Positions 17,897-26,723 of a stretch of 64,000 bases of DNA are shown one piece after another. The notes under the pieces were generated by a model that worked only from the letters and a program-made list of their open reading frames with translations, was not told the DNA's origin and did not search any database. The position numbers and the translations under genes are program-made. Numbering within the stretch: position 1 is the first letter of the stretch; each line of letters starts with the position of its first letter. This DNA is from Halococcus sediminicola (GTDB taxonomy: Archaea > Halobacteriota > Halobacteria > Halobacteriales > Halococcaceae), in contig NZ_BBMP01000024.1 in NCBI RefSeq assembly GCF_000755245.1, forward strand, positions 62,001 to 126,000, written 5' to 3'.

Positions 17897-18652
17897 ATGG
17901 TCGCACTCTACCCCATCCTATCGCTCCTCATCGTGTTCGCGCTCTCGGCGCTGATCGTCCGGATCGGGTCGATCGCGTTCAGGATGACCGGGATGTCGTC
18001 GGACGTCGCCTCGTTTCAAGCCGCGTCGGCGTACTCGGGCGCGGGATTCACGACCGACGAGGCGGAAGTCATCACGGAATCACTCGGACGCCGGAAGATC
18101 GCTCAACGGCTCATCCGCCTCGGAAGCGTCGGCATCATCAGCGGTATCGCCTCGCTCACGCTCTCGTTTACCGGTAGCGGGAACAACAACATCGGGACGA
18201 TTGCACTCATCGTCGGTGGCGCTGTCGTGGTCTACCTGTTCGCGCGCAGTCGATGGGTCGAACGAGTCACCACACCCCTCATCGAGCGGACGCTCGCCCG
18301 CACGACAGACCTGCGTCTGCGTGATTATACGCAGGTGCTCGGGCTACGGAACGGTTATCGCGTCGCCGAGATCGACGTCGATGCGGAGGACTGGCTCACC
18401 GCGGGGTCGATAGCCGAGTTGGACCTCCCCGCCGAAGGCGTGCTCCCGCTGGCCGTCGAGCGCGCCGACGGCACGTATATCGGCGTGCCGGGGCCCGATG
18501 TGGAAAAACAGCCTGACGACACACTCGTATTGTTCGGACAGGAAGACCGATTACAGGAACTCTCGGGCCGTCACGAGACCGACACTCAAGCGCGCGAGGA
18601 CGCGGTCGAAGACCACCAAGACCGCCTCGAAGCGCGTGATCAATCTGCATGA
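17897..18652 (+). CDS. TrkA-C domain membrane protein
   Basis: A 252-residue membrane protein. The N-terminal half has three or four helices: MVALYPILSLLIVFALSALI first, then segments near residues 75-95 and 100-120, with SAYSGAGFTTDEAEVI between them, a phrase typical of haloarchaeal TrkA-C proteins. The C-terminal half (about 150-225) is a TrkA-C/RCK-C ligand domain. The family regulates or contributes to ion transport in response to nucleotide or ion binding. The ATG at 17897 is preferred over 17807 because the extra 30 residues are unlike the family. Confidence 0.8.
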   Translation: MVALYPILSLLIVFALSALIVRIGSIAFRMTGMSSDVASFQAASAYSGAGFTTDEAEVITESLGRRKIAQRLIRLGSVGIISGIASLTLSFTGSGNNNIGTIALIVGGAVVVYLFARSRWVERVTTPLIERTLARTTDLRLRDYTQVLGLRNGYRVAEIDVDAEDWLTAGSIAELDLPAEGVLPLAVERADGTYIGVPGPDVEKQPDDTLVLFGQEDRLQELSGRHETDTQAREDAVEDHQDRLEARDQSA

Positions 18653-19023
18653 CCGAGGTTCCAGAATCGTCTTGTCCAACGCAAACGAGACTCGTCCCTA
18701 CCGCTTCCGTCCGTCCGCCACAGGTTGGGGGGAACTGTATGACTAAGAGGAGTAATCCCCGAACGATGAACAGGTGCGGGCGTGACCTACTACCGGACTG
18801 TGAAGACGCCTCCTCAAGCGAGACCTACCGCGAACAGGGGGACTCGGGACTCGATTTTTCACGATCACGAAAACAGTCTATCTCAACTACTGATGCTCTT
18901 ACTCAATCTGGAGTCGTTCCTAACTATCCTCCAACAGTAGTCATCATAACGATTCACGAAGCATTTTATCCCCTGAACGATATTGTTGTCACCCACGAGA
19001 CAGGATGGTCATGTAATCGTCAC
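18653..19023. other. Intergenic stretch without a convincing gene
   Basis: 371 bases between the TrkA-C gene and the convergent ferritin-like gene. A plus-strand frame starting at 18649 runs through it and across the ferritin-like gene, but it has unusual composition (rich in Cys, His, Pro, Thr) and looks like chance. No repeat or RNA was seen. Confidence 0.6.
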
Positions 19024-19476
19024 TTAATCGTAGCCTTTCCGGAAACTGCGAAACTCGCTCCGATGGGATTCCTCGTCGCTGAGGATATCAATGGCGAGGT
19101 CTTCGGTGACCGGGTCGTCCGCCTCTCTGGCAGCTTCCATGAGCGACCGATACGTATCGATTGCGTCTTCTTCGTACTCGATCACCCCGTCGATGACCGA
19201 GAGCACGTCAGCCGTGTCTTCCGGTGGTTGGAGTGCCTCTTGTTCCGGCTCAAATTCGAATGAAGCCGGGGGCTGGGCATCGAGTTCCTTCAGTCGGTTC
19301 CCGATTCGCTCAGCGTGAATGAGTTCTTCCTGCTTCGCGTCGGCTCGGAGGCTCTCTTTGACCTCTTCTGCGCTGACCCCGTCGAGGATGGTCGCGTTCG
19401 TCAGGTAATTCATCACTGTCTCGATCTCGTCGTTGTAGGCGCTTCGGAGCAGCCCTATCACCTGTTCGTTTGTCAT
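19024..19476 (-). CDS. Ferritin-like di-iron protein
   Basis: A 150-residue, all-helical, acidic protein. Iron-ligand motifs fit a four-helix ferritin-like fold: EIETVMNYL (about residues 17-25), QEELIHAERIG (about 49-59, the ExxH type), then EYEEDAIDTYRSL and DEESHRSEFRSF (ExxH). Length matches small haloarchaeal ferritin-like and rubrerythrin-type proteins without a rubredoxin tail. Likely role is iron or peroxide handling in the cytoplasm, or a di-iron oxidase; which one is not clear. Single gene. Confidence 0.82.
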   Translation of the reverse strand: MTNEQVIGLLRSAYNDEIETVMNYLTNATILDGVSAEEVKESLRADAKQEELIHAERIGNRLKELDAQPPASFEFEPEQEALQPPEDTADVLSVIDGVIEYEEDAIDTYRSLMEAAREADDPVTEDLAIDILSDEESHRSEFRSFRKGYD

Positions 19477-19760
19477 ACGCTGTCGCTACTCAATGCAGAA
19501 TCTTATAGATATGGGGTCCGTGCCCCATCTAAGTCGAGTGTTGATCTGCGGGTGAGCCAATCGTCTTTGAGAAGTGGAAAATCGCAGTAATTCGAGCAGC
19601 GAGTAGAATTCACTCACAGTGGTCCGTGATCAGTGAGACTCGTCAGGGACCGTTGGCTTCGGTGACCGCCTCGTCTGGGATTCGACCGTGCTTGCCATCA
19701 GTCCGGGTGTGACGGGCGCACGCCGGCTTTAAATAGTCGAAACGGGACAGGATACACCAT

Positions 19761-20068
19761 TCACTCCTTGTGCGCTTCTCGTTCGAGTTCGGCCAGCGTT
19801 TTCATCCCGCGCTCCCGTGCGGCACGTATCTGCTCTCGGCGGCGGCGACGCACCTTGGCCATCTCGCGGGGTTCTCGTGGTAGTACGTCAGCGCGCGATA
19901 CACGTCCGCGATGTCGAGGTCATAGCGGTCGGCGACGGTCTTCGCCGACAGGTCGCCCTTCTCGACCCAGCCTGCGACCTGTCGGACGCTGATGCGACGG
20001 CCCTCGATGCGCGGTTCGCCGCCCATCACGTCCTCGCCTTTCACGATGCGGGCGGTCTGCTGTGCCAT
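19761..20068 (-). pseudogene. DUF433 antitoxin-type gene with a one-base frameshift
   Basis: The 88-residue frame from ATG 20068 is a DUF433 protein (IVKGEDVMGGEPRIEGRRI, VADRYDLDIADVYRALTYYH) but ends in a non-family tail. Reading one base over from about 19866 restores the expected family end: EMAKVRRRREQIRAARERG followed by MKTLAELEREAHKE and a stop at 19761. Adding one base near 19864-19866 would join both into about 102 residues. This is either a true inactivating mutation or a sequencing error. DUF433 proteins usually accompany a DUF5615 nuclease; none is seen next to it. Confidence 0.85.
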
Positions 20069-20177
20069 CCCGTCGGTCGTTACGGTCCCGCCGGGATTAA
20101 AACTTCGCGCGGGGAAAGGATCGTCCGAATCGACCGGGGAACTCGACAGCGGGAGGTTCGAGTTCCGGTCCCTCGAA

Positions 20178-20483
20178 TCAGGGAAGCTTCGCTTCCAGAA
20201 CCTCGACTTCCTCTATCTGGGGCGGTTCCGCGAGGAGTTCGTCCGCGTTTTCCTCCAGCGCACCGGCGATCTCGCCCGAGAGGTGGGCTTCCCGGCCGGA
20301 TTCGTCCGGGAAAGTATCGAAGATACCGAACGTCGATTCGCCCATCCGGAGCGCGAACCACGTGGTGGTGTCGGGTTCGTCCTCGGCCAGCGGGAGCGCC
20401 GAGCGAAGGAACTCCTCGACATCCGACTCTTTTCCGGACTGTGCCTCCATTCGAATGAGCAGCGCCACGTTCGCATCGGTCAT
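20178..20483 (-). CDS. Antibiotic biosynthesis monooxygenase (ABM) family protein
   Basis: A 101-residue single-domain protein with the ABM pattern: start VALLIRMEAQSGKESDVEEF, middle TTTWFALRMGESTFGIFDTF with the buried aromatic positions, and a short helix end. Length matches the YgiN/quinol-monooxygenase group, which act as dimers on quinols or similar aromatics without cofactors. The substrate is unknown. It stands alone, 109 bases from the start of the DUF433 gene. Confidence 0.85.
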   Translation of the reverse strand: MTDANVALLIRMEAQSGKESDVEEFLRSALPLAEDEPDTTTWFALRMGESTFGIFDTFPDESGREAHLSGEIAGALEENADELLAEPPQIEEVEVLEAKLP

Positions 20484-20991
20484 GGTGTCGATTTACCTGT
20501 GGCGTTCTGAGTTGATAAAGCCACGGGGAGCGGGACCTCTGTGAGGGGTACTGAACCGAGGTGTGTAGACGGCGCAAGCTCAGCCTGCTGTGAGCAAATG
20601 GAAGCAGAATGGAGAGATACGTCGTTTCAGGTCCAACGAGCGAAGAAACCACGGTTTTGGCGACAGCCGTCGGCAGCTAGCGACGGCTGTCACTGGTGTC
20701 ATCCAAAGGATATAGTCGGGGTGATGATATTTCAGAGGAATTAGTCACCACTCAGTTAGCCCTAACCCGCATGCACGTGATAACGGAACGCTATACGTCC
20801 GAGCGCCGGAAGCCGTCCTCGCCCGCCGCACATAAACTTCATACTGCCACGTATTGTCACCCATATTCGGGGAGAGACATTATGGTACCACCATTTCATC
20901 TCGGTCCGGAATCCCGGACTATTCACGTCCGACGAGCGGACCCGACTCCGAATACAGTCGAACCGCGGCAGTTGCTGTCTGGAGTGCGTTC
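20484..20991. other. Intergenic stretch between divergent genes
   Basis: 508 bases between the ABM gene (minus) and the FNT gene (plus). Two plus-strand frames inside are short and lack coding character. It contains an inverted repeat near 20664-20690 (GCCGTCG, GCTAGC, CGACGGC) that could be a hairpin or a terminator-like structure. Promoters for both genes should lie here. Confidence 0.5.
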
Positions 20992-21969
20992 ATGAGCGAC
21001 GAACCCGAGGACTCGCCACCAGTCGTCCGGGACCGGGCTGCGTCCGGCGTCCCGACAGCGGGCTGGGCACTCGGTGATCGCTTCTCGTGGGATGAAATCC
21101 ATCAACGGCTGCTCGCGTTCGCCGACGAGGAGATCGACAACACGCTCTCGGAACTGTTATTCAGCGGCTTCACAGCCGGCTTCGCGATCGTCTTGACGTT
21201 CATCGGCTACACGGTCGGGACCGCGACGTTCCCGAACAATAGATTCCTCGCCGCGGTGCTGTATCCGATCGGGTTCATGTATATTATTCTCGGACGGTAC
21301 GAACTGTACACCGAGACCACTCTCCCACCGGTCAAGCTAGTGCTAACCCGGTTGGCCAGTCTCCCCTTGCTGTTACGCATGTGGAGCGTCGTCCTGCTGG
21401 CGAATGTCATCGGTGCCGCGTTCGGCGCGTTCATCCTCGCAAACACGCACGTACTTACGCCGGCAGAGATGGAGGTCGGAGCCGAATTCCTCCAGCACGG
21501 CCTCGAACTGGGCTGGTGGGACCTGTTCTTCAAGGCCCTGTTCGCGGGGTGGCTTGTTGCTGGCGTGGTGTGGCTCCATACGGCTACGCGAGACACAATC
21601 TCGCGTGTCGTAATCACTTATCTCGTCTTCTTCACGATTCCCGTTCTTAACCTGTACCACGTCGTGAGTTCGGGCGCTGAAGCACTCTTCGTCGTGTTCC
21701 TCAAGACGCCGAGTCCGGGGGTACTCACCCTGATTTATGAGTTCTGGCTTCCGATCTTGCTTGGCAACACGACTGGTGGCGTCGTATTGGTCGCGCTCGC
21801 GAGCTACGCGCAAGCCGAGAAACGCCGGTATCCGGAGATTCGGGTTCTGTCGACCCGGGAGATGCTATTTAGTTTGAAAGGCGGTCGCCCGTTCGAAACG
21901 CCGAGGCCGGGCATCCAGTTACCGGAAAACGGTGGTGGACCCGAGGAGGAATCCGACACAACCAGGTGA
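20992..21969 (+). CDS. Formate/nitrite transporter (FNT) family channel
   Basis: A 325-residue membrane protein with six hydrophobic segments between residues about 48 and 280, the FNT channel topology. The FNT region includes FSGFTAGFAIVLTFIG, ELYTETTLPPVK (the conserved ELFT-like site), VLLANVIGAAFGAF and LFFKALFAGWLVAGVVW. A Pro/Glu-rich cytoplasmic tail follows. FNT proteins form pentamers passing formate, nitrite or related weak acids. Start at 20992 gives an acidic N-terminus of normal size; an upstream GTG-type extension at 20854 looks non-coding. Substrate cannot be assigned. Confidence 0.88.
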   Translation: MSDEPEDSPPVVRDRAASGVPTAGWALGDRFSWDEIHQRLLAFADEEIDNTLSELLFSGFTAGFAIVLTFIGYTVGTATFPNNRFLAAVLYPIGFMYIILGRYELYTETTLPPVKLVLTRLASLPLLLRMWSVVLLANVIGAAFGAFILANTHVLTPAEMEVGAEFLQHGLELGWWDLFFKALFAGWLVAGVVWLHTATRDTISRVVITYLVFFTIPVLNLYHVVSSGAEALFVVFLKTPSPGVLTLIYEFWLPILLGNTTGGVVLVALASYAQAEKRRYPEIRVLSTREMLFSLKGGRPFETPRPGIQLPENGGGPEEESDTTR

Positions 21970-22313
21970 CGTTGTAGTGTGTACAACCTGCAAATCCCCA
22001 TTAAGTGGGGTGGCGCTGAATATGCGCGCTGTATTCACCTATGGAAACGCTGCTGGCTGACCAATCCACCGCTGACGACAAAATAATTACGCCCCCCGGT
22101 GCAGTCCCGCGGTCCCGGCCGACCGGCGGGGCGGCACGACTCTGTGGGGCGATCGCTGTCGGGCGATAGCAGTCGCTTCACGACGGCCTCGACCGGCCAC
22201 TGTGGGCCGCCCGCTCGGCGGCCCGCAGCTCCCTCGTCGCCGCGGTTACACCGCGATCGTCGCTGTCGAGTTGCTCGCTCCGGTGACTCGGGACGCCAGT
22301 GCGTGAAGCAGAG
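21970..22313. other. GC-rich leader before a transposase
   Basis: 344 bases with a very GC-rich stretch (about 22090-22290, with GCCGACCGGCGGGGCGGC and GGCGGCCCGC). No gene is supported. It is probably the left part of the insertion sequence carrying the transposase, but I could not identify clear terminal inverted repeats on either side. Confidence 0.45.
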
Positions 22314-23531
22314 ATGCACCTATACGGGCTTTCCCGGATGCCGCGCGGAGTGGTCTGCGGAAGTTTTGAACACTTGAGTGAAGAGGAGGATCACCACCGC
22401 TTCATTCCAGCGCAGTCTAACGATTCTTATGAGGTTCGTCGGTGTCCTAGGAGGGGTTCAAATGTTTCGCTGATCACTCCGCCCGTGCGGGTGCAGCGCT
22501 ATCTGTGTCCGATCTGCAGTGGAACTTTCTCACCGAGCCTCTTGTACGTCGAAGACGGCCACAAGTATCCGTCCGAGGTCAAGCGATTAGGACGCGTCGT
22601 GAATGCGTTCACCGACGCGTCTCTCGAAAACCTCCAGGACATCTGTACCGTTCACTTTGGTGTCCGTCCGTCCGATCAGCAGCTGTGTAACTGGATCACG
22701 GAAAATACGAGGGAGATCGTCGAGAACGATCTCCCGCAGTATTCGGGTGTGTACACCTACGATGAGCAGTATCTCCGCATTGACGGTGAGCGTGCCTATC
22801 GATTCGTTCTCTACGACGATCTGATGGATGCGCCGGTCGGCGAATGCGTCGCCGACCGGCTTACCAAGGACGCCGTTCGTGACTTTCTCACGGAACTCCT
22901 TGACGACAAGCCCGCCTACGTAATCACCACCGACGGCCGTGACGAGTACGCCGAGATCGTCGAAGACGACATCGGCGCGTTCCACCATCGGTGTCACTTT
23001 CATTTCCTGCGAAATGGTGAGAAGAAGCTCCGGAACGCCGTGTTCCGGAGCATCCGCCATTCGGACGCGGAGAAACTTCACGCTGCAATCGTCTGGAGCG
23101 AATTCAAGAGTGTATTCGCTGCTCCCTCGTATACAGCGGCTCTGCGGCGGTTCGAGGCAGTGCTCGACAAGGTCGAGCATCTGCCGTCAGCGATACGGAC
23201 ATACGTCGAGGAGGTGATGGAGAACTTCGACAAGTTCCTGGTGCATCTCCGGGATGAGTGGGTCCCGAGCACAACCAACAACTGTGAACGCTACTTCGGG
23301 CACACGAAACCGACGCTTCATCCGCGTCGGTTTCGTTCGATCGAGGGCGCTCGCTCCTTCCTGAAGACGCAGATGACCGTGCGGACGGTCAAACACGGGT
23401 TGGTTTCCAGAGAGACATCGCTCGCGCTGGCGCGCGAGCTCTTTCCCGCCCTTGATTTGGACGAGGTAACGGACCTGTTCACGGAGACGAAGCAGCGCTA
23501 TCTCTGGAGCCGCGATCTCGAAGCTGGCTGA
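22314..23531 (+). CDS. Transposase with Mutator-like DDE core and zinc ribbon
   Basis: A 405-residue transposase from ATG 22314. The N-terminus has zinc-ribbon cysteines (CPR, later CPIC), then an HTH-like part. The catalytic core has YDEQYLRIDGERAYRF (first Asp), TTDGRDEYAEIV (second Asp), a HRCHFHFLRN zinc/His motif and NNCERYFGHTKP (Glu), as in Mutator/IS256-like DDE enzymes. A GTG at 22299 would add five residues. It seems full length and undamaged. Exact IS family is not assigned; haloarchaeal ISH6-type is possible. A 23.6-kb AT-rich flank differs from the GC-rich left flank. Confidence 0.82.
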   Translation: MHLYGLSRMPRGVVCGSFEHLSEEEDHHRFIPAQSNDSYEVRRCPRRGSNVSLITPPVRVQRYLCPICSGTFSPSLLYVEDGHKYPSEVKRLGRVVNAFTDASLENLQDICTVHFGVRPSDQQLCNWITENTREIVENDLPQYSGVYTYDEQYLRIDGERAYRFVLYDDLMDAPVGECVADRLTKDAVRDFLTELLDDKPAYVITTDGRDEYAEIVEDDIGAFHHRCHFHFLRNGEKKLRNAVFRSIRHSDAEKLHAAIVWSEFKSVFAAPSYTAALRRFEAVLDKVEHLPSAIRTYVEEVMENFDKFLVHLRDEWVPSTTNNCERYFGHTKPTLHPRRFRSIEGARSFLKTQMTVRTVKHGLVSRETSLALARELFPALDLDEVTDLFTETKQRYLWSRDLEAG

Positions 23532-23950
23532 ACACGATTCGGCCGCGCTGGCCGCTCCATTCGGAGCGGCAGCGCTCGCATACATTGAATATCACAGGCT
23601 AATCTGATTGGATATAAGTACATCTAAGTAATTTATGCTAACTAAGTAGGTAATTACGTCTCAGCCACGCCGACAATATCTCAGATAATTGTTTGAAAGA
23701 ATCCGGTTTCGGCGTCAATCAACACCAGGCTTGGGAGGGTCGGGTCCGTGAGTTCCTTTCGATTGAGGTCTGGAGCGCGAGACGCTTCAGCGAAACGGCC
23801 GAAATCGGCGAGTATAACGTATCTATAAGCCGATTTCGTCGTGCTTCAGACGAGGGTTTAAATAGCTTCGGTTCCTACATACTGATGTAGCAGCTCGTTG
23901 TATCGCCGTCGCAACCGACCCATTGAGTATCCGCTCACTCATACGTTATC
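23532..23950. other. Intergenic stretch between transposase and tfb gene
   Basis: 419 bases, partly AT-rich. A 65-codon plus-strand frame at 23693-23890 is not convincing. It holds a TTTAAATAG-type box at about 23858-23866, about 85 bases before the TTG start of the TFB gene, that may be a promoter element. No hairpin or RNA gene was seen. Confidence 0.5.
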
Positions 23951-24973
23951 TTGGAAGGCAACACAACCCGCATCCGTACGCACGAATCGAACGAACAAAC
24001 CACTGAAGACACACGCGAAGAAACCACTGGCGAAACCGAACGCGTCTGCCCCGAGTGCGGTGGCCGACTCGTGAACGACGCCGAGCACGGCGAAACCACC
24101 TGCGCCGAGTGTGGTCTCGTTGTCAAGGAGGACGAGATCGATCACGGCCCCGAGTGGCGCGCGTTCGACTCGGCCGAACGCGATCGAAAGAAACGCACCG
24201 GCGCACCCACCACGAAGCTGATGCACGACAAGGGGCTGTCGAGCCAGATCGGCTGGCAGAACAAGGACGCCTACGGCAACGCCCTGAGTTCGCGCAAGCG
24301 CCAGCAGATGAGTCGCCTCCGCACGTGGGACGAGCGCTTTCGCACTCGCAACTCGAAGGAACGCAATCTCAAACAGGCGCTCGCCGAAATCGAGCGCATG
24401 GGGAGCGCGCTCGGCGTCCCGGAGGACGTCCGCAAGACCGCGAGCGTCATCTACCGACGGGCGCTCTCGGAGGATCTCCTGCCAGGGCGCTCCATCGAGG
24501 GCGTCACGACCGCCGCGCTGTACGCCGCGATTCGCCAGATGGGACTTCCCCGAAGCGTCGAGGAGGTCGGAGCGGTGTCGCGCGTGGACGAGATGGAGTT
24601 CAAGCGCGCCTACCGCTACATCAATCAGGAACTCAGCCTCGAAGTCGGGCCGCCGGCTCCCGACCAGTACCTGCCGCGGTTCGCGTCCGACCTCAATGTG
24701 AACGACGAGACCGAAGGCCGTGCTCGTGAACTCATTCAAACGGTGATGGAGGAAGGAGCACACTCCGGCAAGAGTCCCGTCGGCCTCGCCGGCGCTGCGC
24801 TGTACGCTGCTGGTATCCTGACGAACAACCGACTGACGCAGGACGAAGTCAGCGAGGTGGTCGGCGTCAGCACCGTCACGATCCGGAATCGATATCAAGA
24901 GCTACTCGAAGTCGAAGGGAAGCGTCAGCAGGCTGAACAGCGAGAATACACCGAGACGGAGGCAGCAGTCTAA
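23951..24973 (+). CDS. tfb: Transcription initiation factor IIB (TFB) paralogue
   Basis: A 340-residue TFB. An N-terminal zinc ribbon (CPECGGRLV and CAECGLVV, about residues 34-57) is followed by the B-finger region and two cyclin-like repeats (about 130-210 and 235-320), the second with the HTH segment TQDEVSEVVGVSTVTIRNRY. It recruits RNA polymerase to TBP-bound promoters. The only in-frame start is a TTG at 23951, unusual in haloarchaea, and it gives the expected acidic N-terminus. Haloarchaea carry many TFB copies with distinct regulons; this one lies among mobile genes, with an Spt4-like gene 12 bases behind it. Confidence 0.93.
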   Translation: MEGNTTRIRTHESNEQTTEDTREETTGETERVCPECGGRLVNDAEHGETTCAECGLVVKEDEIDHGPEWRAFDSAERDRKKRTGAPTTKLMHDKGLSSQIGWQNKDAYGNALSSRKRQQMSRLRTWDERFRTRNSKERNLKQALAEIERMGSALGVPEDVRKTASVIYRRALSEDLLPGRSIEGVTTAALYAAIRQMGLPRSVEEVGAVSRVDEMEFKRAYRYINQELSLEVGPPAPDQYLPRFASDLNVNDETEGRARELIQTVMEEGAHSGKSPVGLAGAALYAAGILTNNRLTQDEVSEVVGVSTVTIRNRYQELLEVEGKRQQAEQREYTETEAAV

Positions 24974-24985
24974 TGACGGATCGAC

Positions 24986-25168
24986 GTGGCCTGCCGGGAG
25001 TGTCACAGTCTCCACGAGGCGAGCGTGCAAACCTGTCCCGTCTGTGGCTCGTCGAGCCTCAGTGATGACTGGGCGGGCTGTGTCATCGTTGCCCACCCGA
25101 ACCAAAGCGATGTCGCAGGGACGATGAACGTCACCCAGCTAGGGACGTACGCGCTGAAGGTTCGATAA
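24986..25168 (+). CDS. spt4: Spt4 / RNA polymerase subunit E''-like zinc protein
   Basis: A 60-residue protein with a GTG start at 24986; a TGA lies in frame just upstream, so no ATG is available. It has the Spt4 zinc site (Cys3, Cys6, Cys17, Cys20) and the conserved LSDDWAG followed by VIVAHP and the end TYALKVR. Spt4 pairs with Spt5 to keep RNA polymerase processive. It is directly downstream of a TFB gene. It is probably a second copy; the main spt4 normally sits in a housekeeping cluster outside this window. Confidence 0.88.
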   Translation: MACRECHSLHEASVQTCPVCGSSSLSDDWAGCVIVAHPNQSDVAGTMNVTQLGTYALKVR

Positions 25169-25187
25169 CAGCGCGAAAATCGACTTC

Positions 25188-25313
25188 TTATGACGCCATG
25201 CTTGCCGGATTTGCCATCCCTTCTTTCACACCCCATTTGATGAGGAGGACGTTGACTGGGTACGCTGCGATCACCTCCATCGAAAGCAAAAATACGAGCG
25301 CACTCCAGAAGAG
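25188..25313 (-). pseudogene. C-terminal remnant of a DUF4396-like membrane protein
   Basis: A 41-codon minus-strand end fragment reads FWSALVFLLSMEVIAAYPV, then NVLLIKWGVKEGM, which resembles the last helix and tail of DUF4396 proteins (AYPVN..L...G.KE.M). It is preceded by a TGA and has no start, so only the C-terminal end remains. The likely cause is insertion or deletion linked to the repeat just to its right. Family match is from memory. Confidence 0.5.
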
Positions 25314-25347
25314 ATGAAGTCAGGCAGTTTTATCATATGCAATGGAT

Positions 25348-25525
25348 ATTGAAATCAATTGATGGTCTAAATTCCATATAGGACTATGCATGATAAATCG
25401 ACCTAGCCGAGTTCAGCCTGAACTCGGGCAGGTGGTTTTCTCATGCACTATGAACATTGGAATCAACCGATGGCCTAAATTTCGCAGAATTCTGTGGATG
25501 ACAAATCGACCTAGTCGGGATCGGA
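25348..25525. repeat. Imperfect tandem repeat carrying copy A of a dispersed repeat
   Basis: Two related units of about 70 bases: one starts at about 25348 (TTGAAATCAATTGATGG) and ends in AAATCGACCTAGCC near 25408, the other starts at about 25456 (TTGGAATCAACCGATGG) and ends in AAATCGACCTAGTC near 25516. Between them lies the inverted repeat CGAGTTCAG-C-CTGAACTCG (25408-25426) and, at 25418-25448, a sequence whose reverse complement matches copies B (26761) and C (36002). It is in inverse orientation to copy B, and the pair brackets the alcohol dehydrogenase gene. Confidence 0.8.
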
Positions 25526-25545
25526 CACGGAATAAATGGTAAGCT

Positions 25546-26607
25546 CTAGAAACTGTCGATGACGGGGATACCCATCGTCTCGAAGTCGCTCATCGACGCC
25601 AACTGGTCCGAAACGTCGTCAAGATCCACTGTTCCGGACACTACGGCGCTCGGGTCGAGTTTGCCGTCGTCGACCATCCGAAAGATTTCTTCGTAGTTCG
25701 TCGGGGCCATTCCAAAGGAGCCGATGAACTCGATCTCATTCATCACCATCATGTCCGTCGGCAGTTCGACCATGCCCTGTTCGTCCTGCGTCGAGAGACC
25801 GACCTGAACATGCTGGCCGCGGGTGCCGAGGCTCATCACGGAGTTCTGGCAGGTGGTCGCGACCCCGAGCGCGTCGACCGAGACCGCCGCGCCACCGTTC
25901 GTGATGTCTTTCACCTCGCCGGGGGTATCCTCAACCTCGCTCGCGTTGACCGTCTCGCTCGCGCCGATTTCTTCGGCCTTGTCGAGTTTTTCGTCCTTCA
26001 GATCGACCGCGACGACGTTCCCTCCGAGCGCACTCGCGATGTGGACAGCCGAAAGACCGACGCCGCCACAGCCGTGGACCGCGACCCAGTCACCGCCCGA
26101 GATGTCGGCTTGGTGGGCGAGCGCGTGAAACGAGGTCATGAACCGACACCCGAGACCGGCCATATCGACCGAGGAAACGCCATCGGGAAGCGGGATGGCG
26201 TTTTGGTCCGCCGTCGGAACGTGGAGTTCTTCAGCGAACGCACCGGGCGCTGACTCCACGAATCCGAGGGGACGCACGTTCTCACACGTATTGCCGTGGC
26301 CGGTGCGACACTGAGGACACGTCCCATCGCCGAGGTTGAACGGAACAGTGACTTGGTCGCCCTCGGCCACGTTCTCGACCTCGTCGCCGACCGCAATTAC
26401 TCTGCCCGCGGGTTCGTGACCGAGGATTTGGCCCGCATCAGGTTGGATGCCGAGCCAGTCCCACTCGCCCTGCCAGCCGTGCCAATCGCTCCGACAGATA
26501 CCACACGCCTCCATTTCGACCACCGCACCCGTCGGGTCGGGATCGGGTGCGTCCACGTCCTGAATGTCGAGCGGTTCGCCGTACTCTTCGAGGACAGCTG
26601 CATGCAT
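25546..26607 (-). CDS. Zinc-dependent alcohol dehydrogenase (MDR)
   Basis: A 353-residue zinc MDR. Catalytic zinc residues lie in CGICRSDWHGWQ and GHEPAGRV. The structural zinc loop is CPQCRTGHGNTC preceded by DGT, so four cysteines are reduced to a three-Cys pattern with a Cys in CENVRP nearby. The Rossmann motif is VHGCGGVGLSA near residue 165. Start at 26607 (MHAAVLEEYGEP) is typical; a longer frame from 26709 lacks support. The gene lies between inverted copies of a repeat (25.4 and 26.8 kb), so it may have moved as a unit. Substrate unknown. Confidence 0.87.
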   Translation of the reverse strand: MHAAVLEEYGEPLDIQDVDAPDPDPTGAVVEMEACGICRSDWHGWQGEWDWLGIQPDAGQILGHEPAGRVIAVGDEVENVAEGDQVTVPFNLGDGTCPQCRTGHGNTCENVRPLGFVESAPGAFAEELHVPTADQNAIPLPDGVSSVDMAGLGCRFMTSFHALAHQADISGGDWVAVHGCGGVGLSAVHIASALGGNVVAVDLKDEKLDKAEEIGASETVNASEVEDTPGEVKDITNGGAAVSVDALGVATTCQNSVMSLGTRGQHVQVGLSTQDEQGMVELPTDMMVMNEIEFIGSFGMAPTNYEEIFRMVDDGKLDPSAVVSGTVDLDDVSDQLASMSDFETMGIPVIDSF

Positions 26608-26723
26608 ACCAGTTACGACAACGGCGGCCAATTGTAAGTAGGTTCTGTCTGCTCGGACTTTGTTAGAAAAGCCAAGTCTAGAACAGAGGTTAGCTAGATG
26701 ATTCGTCATATACAGCCTCCAGC

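Noticed and set aside
18649-19263. 204-codon plus-strand frame
   Set aside because: Runs through an empty gap and over the ferritin-like gene; composition is not haloarchaeal.
22000-23620. Terminal inverted repeats of the 22.3-kb transposase element
   Set aside because: Several short matches were tried but none gave paired ends with a target duplication, so the IS borders are not called.
23939-24898. 319-codon minus-strand frame
   Set aside because: Antisense to the TFB gene, which has unambiguous zinc ribbon and cyclin repeats.
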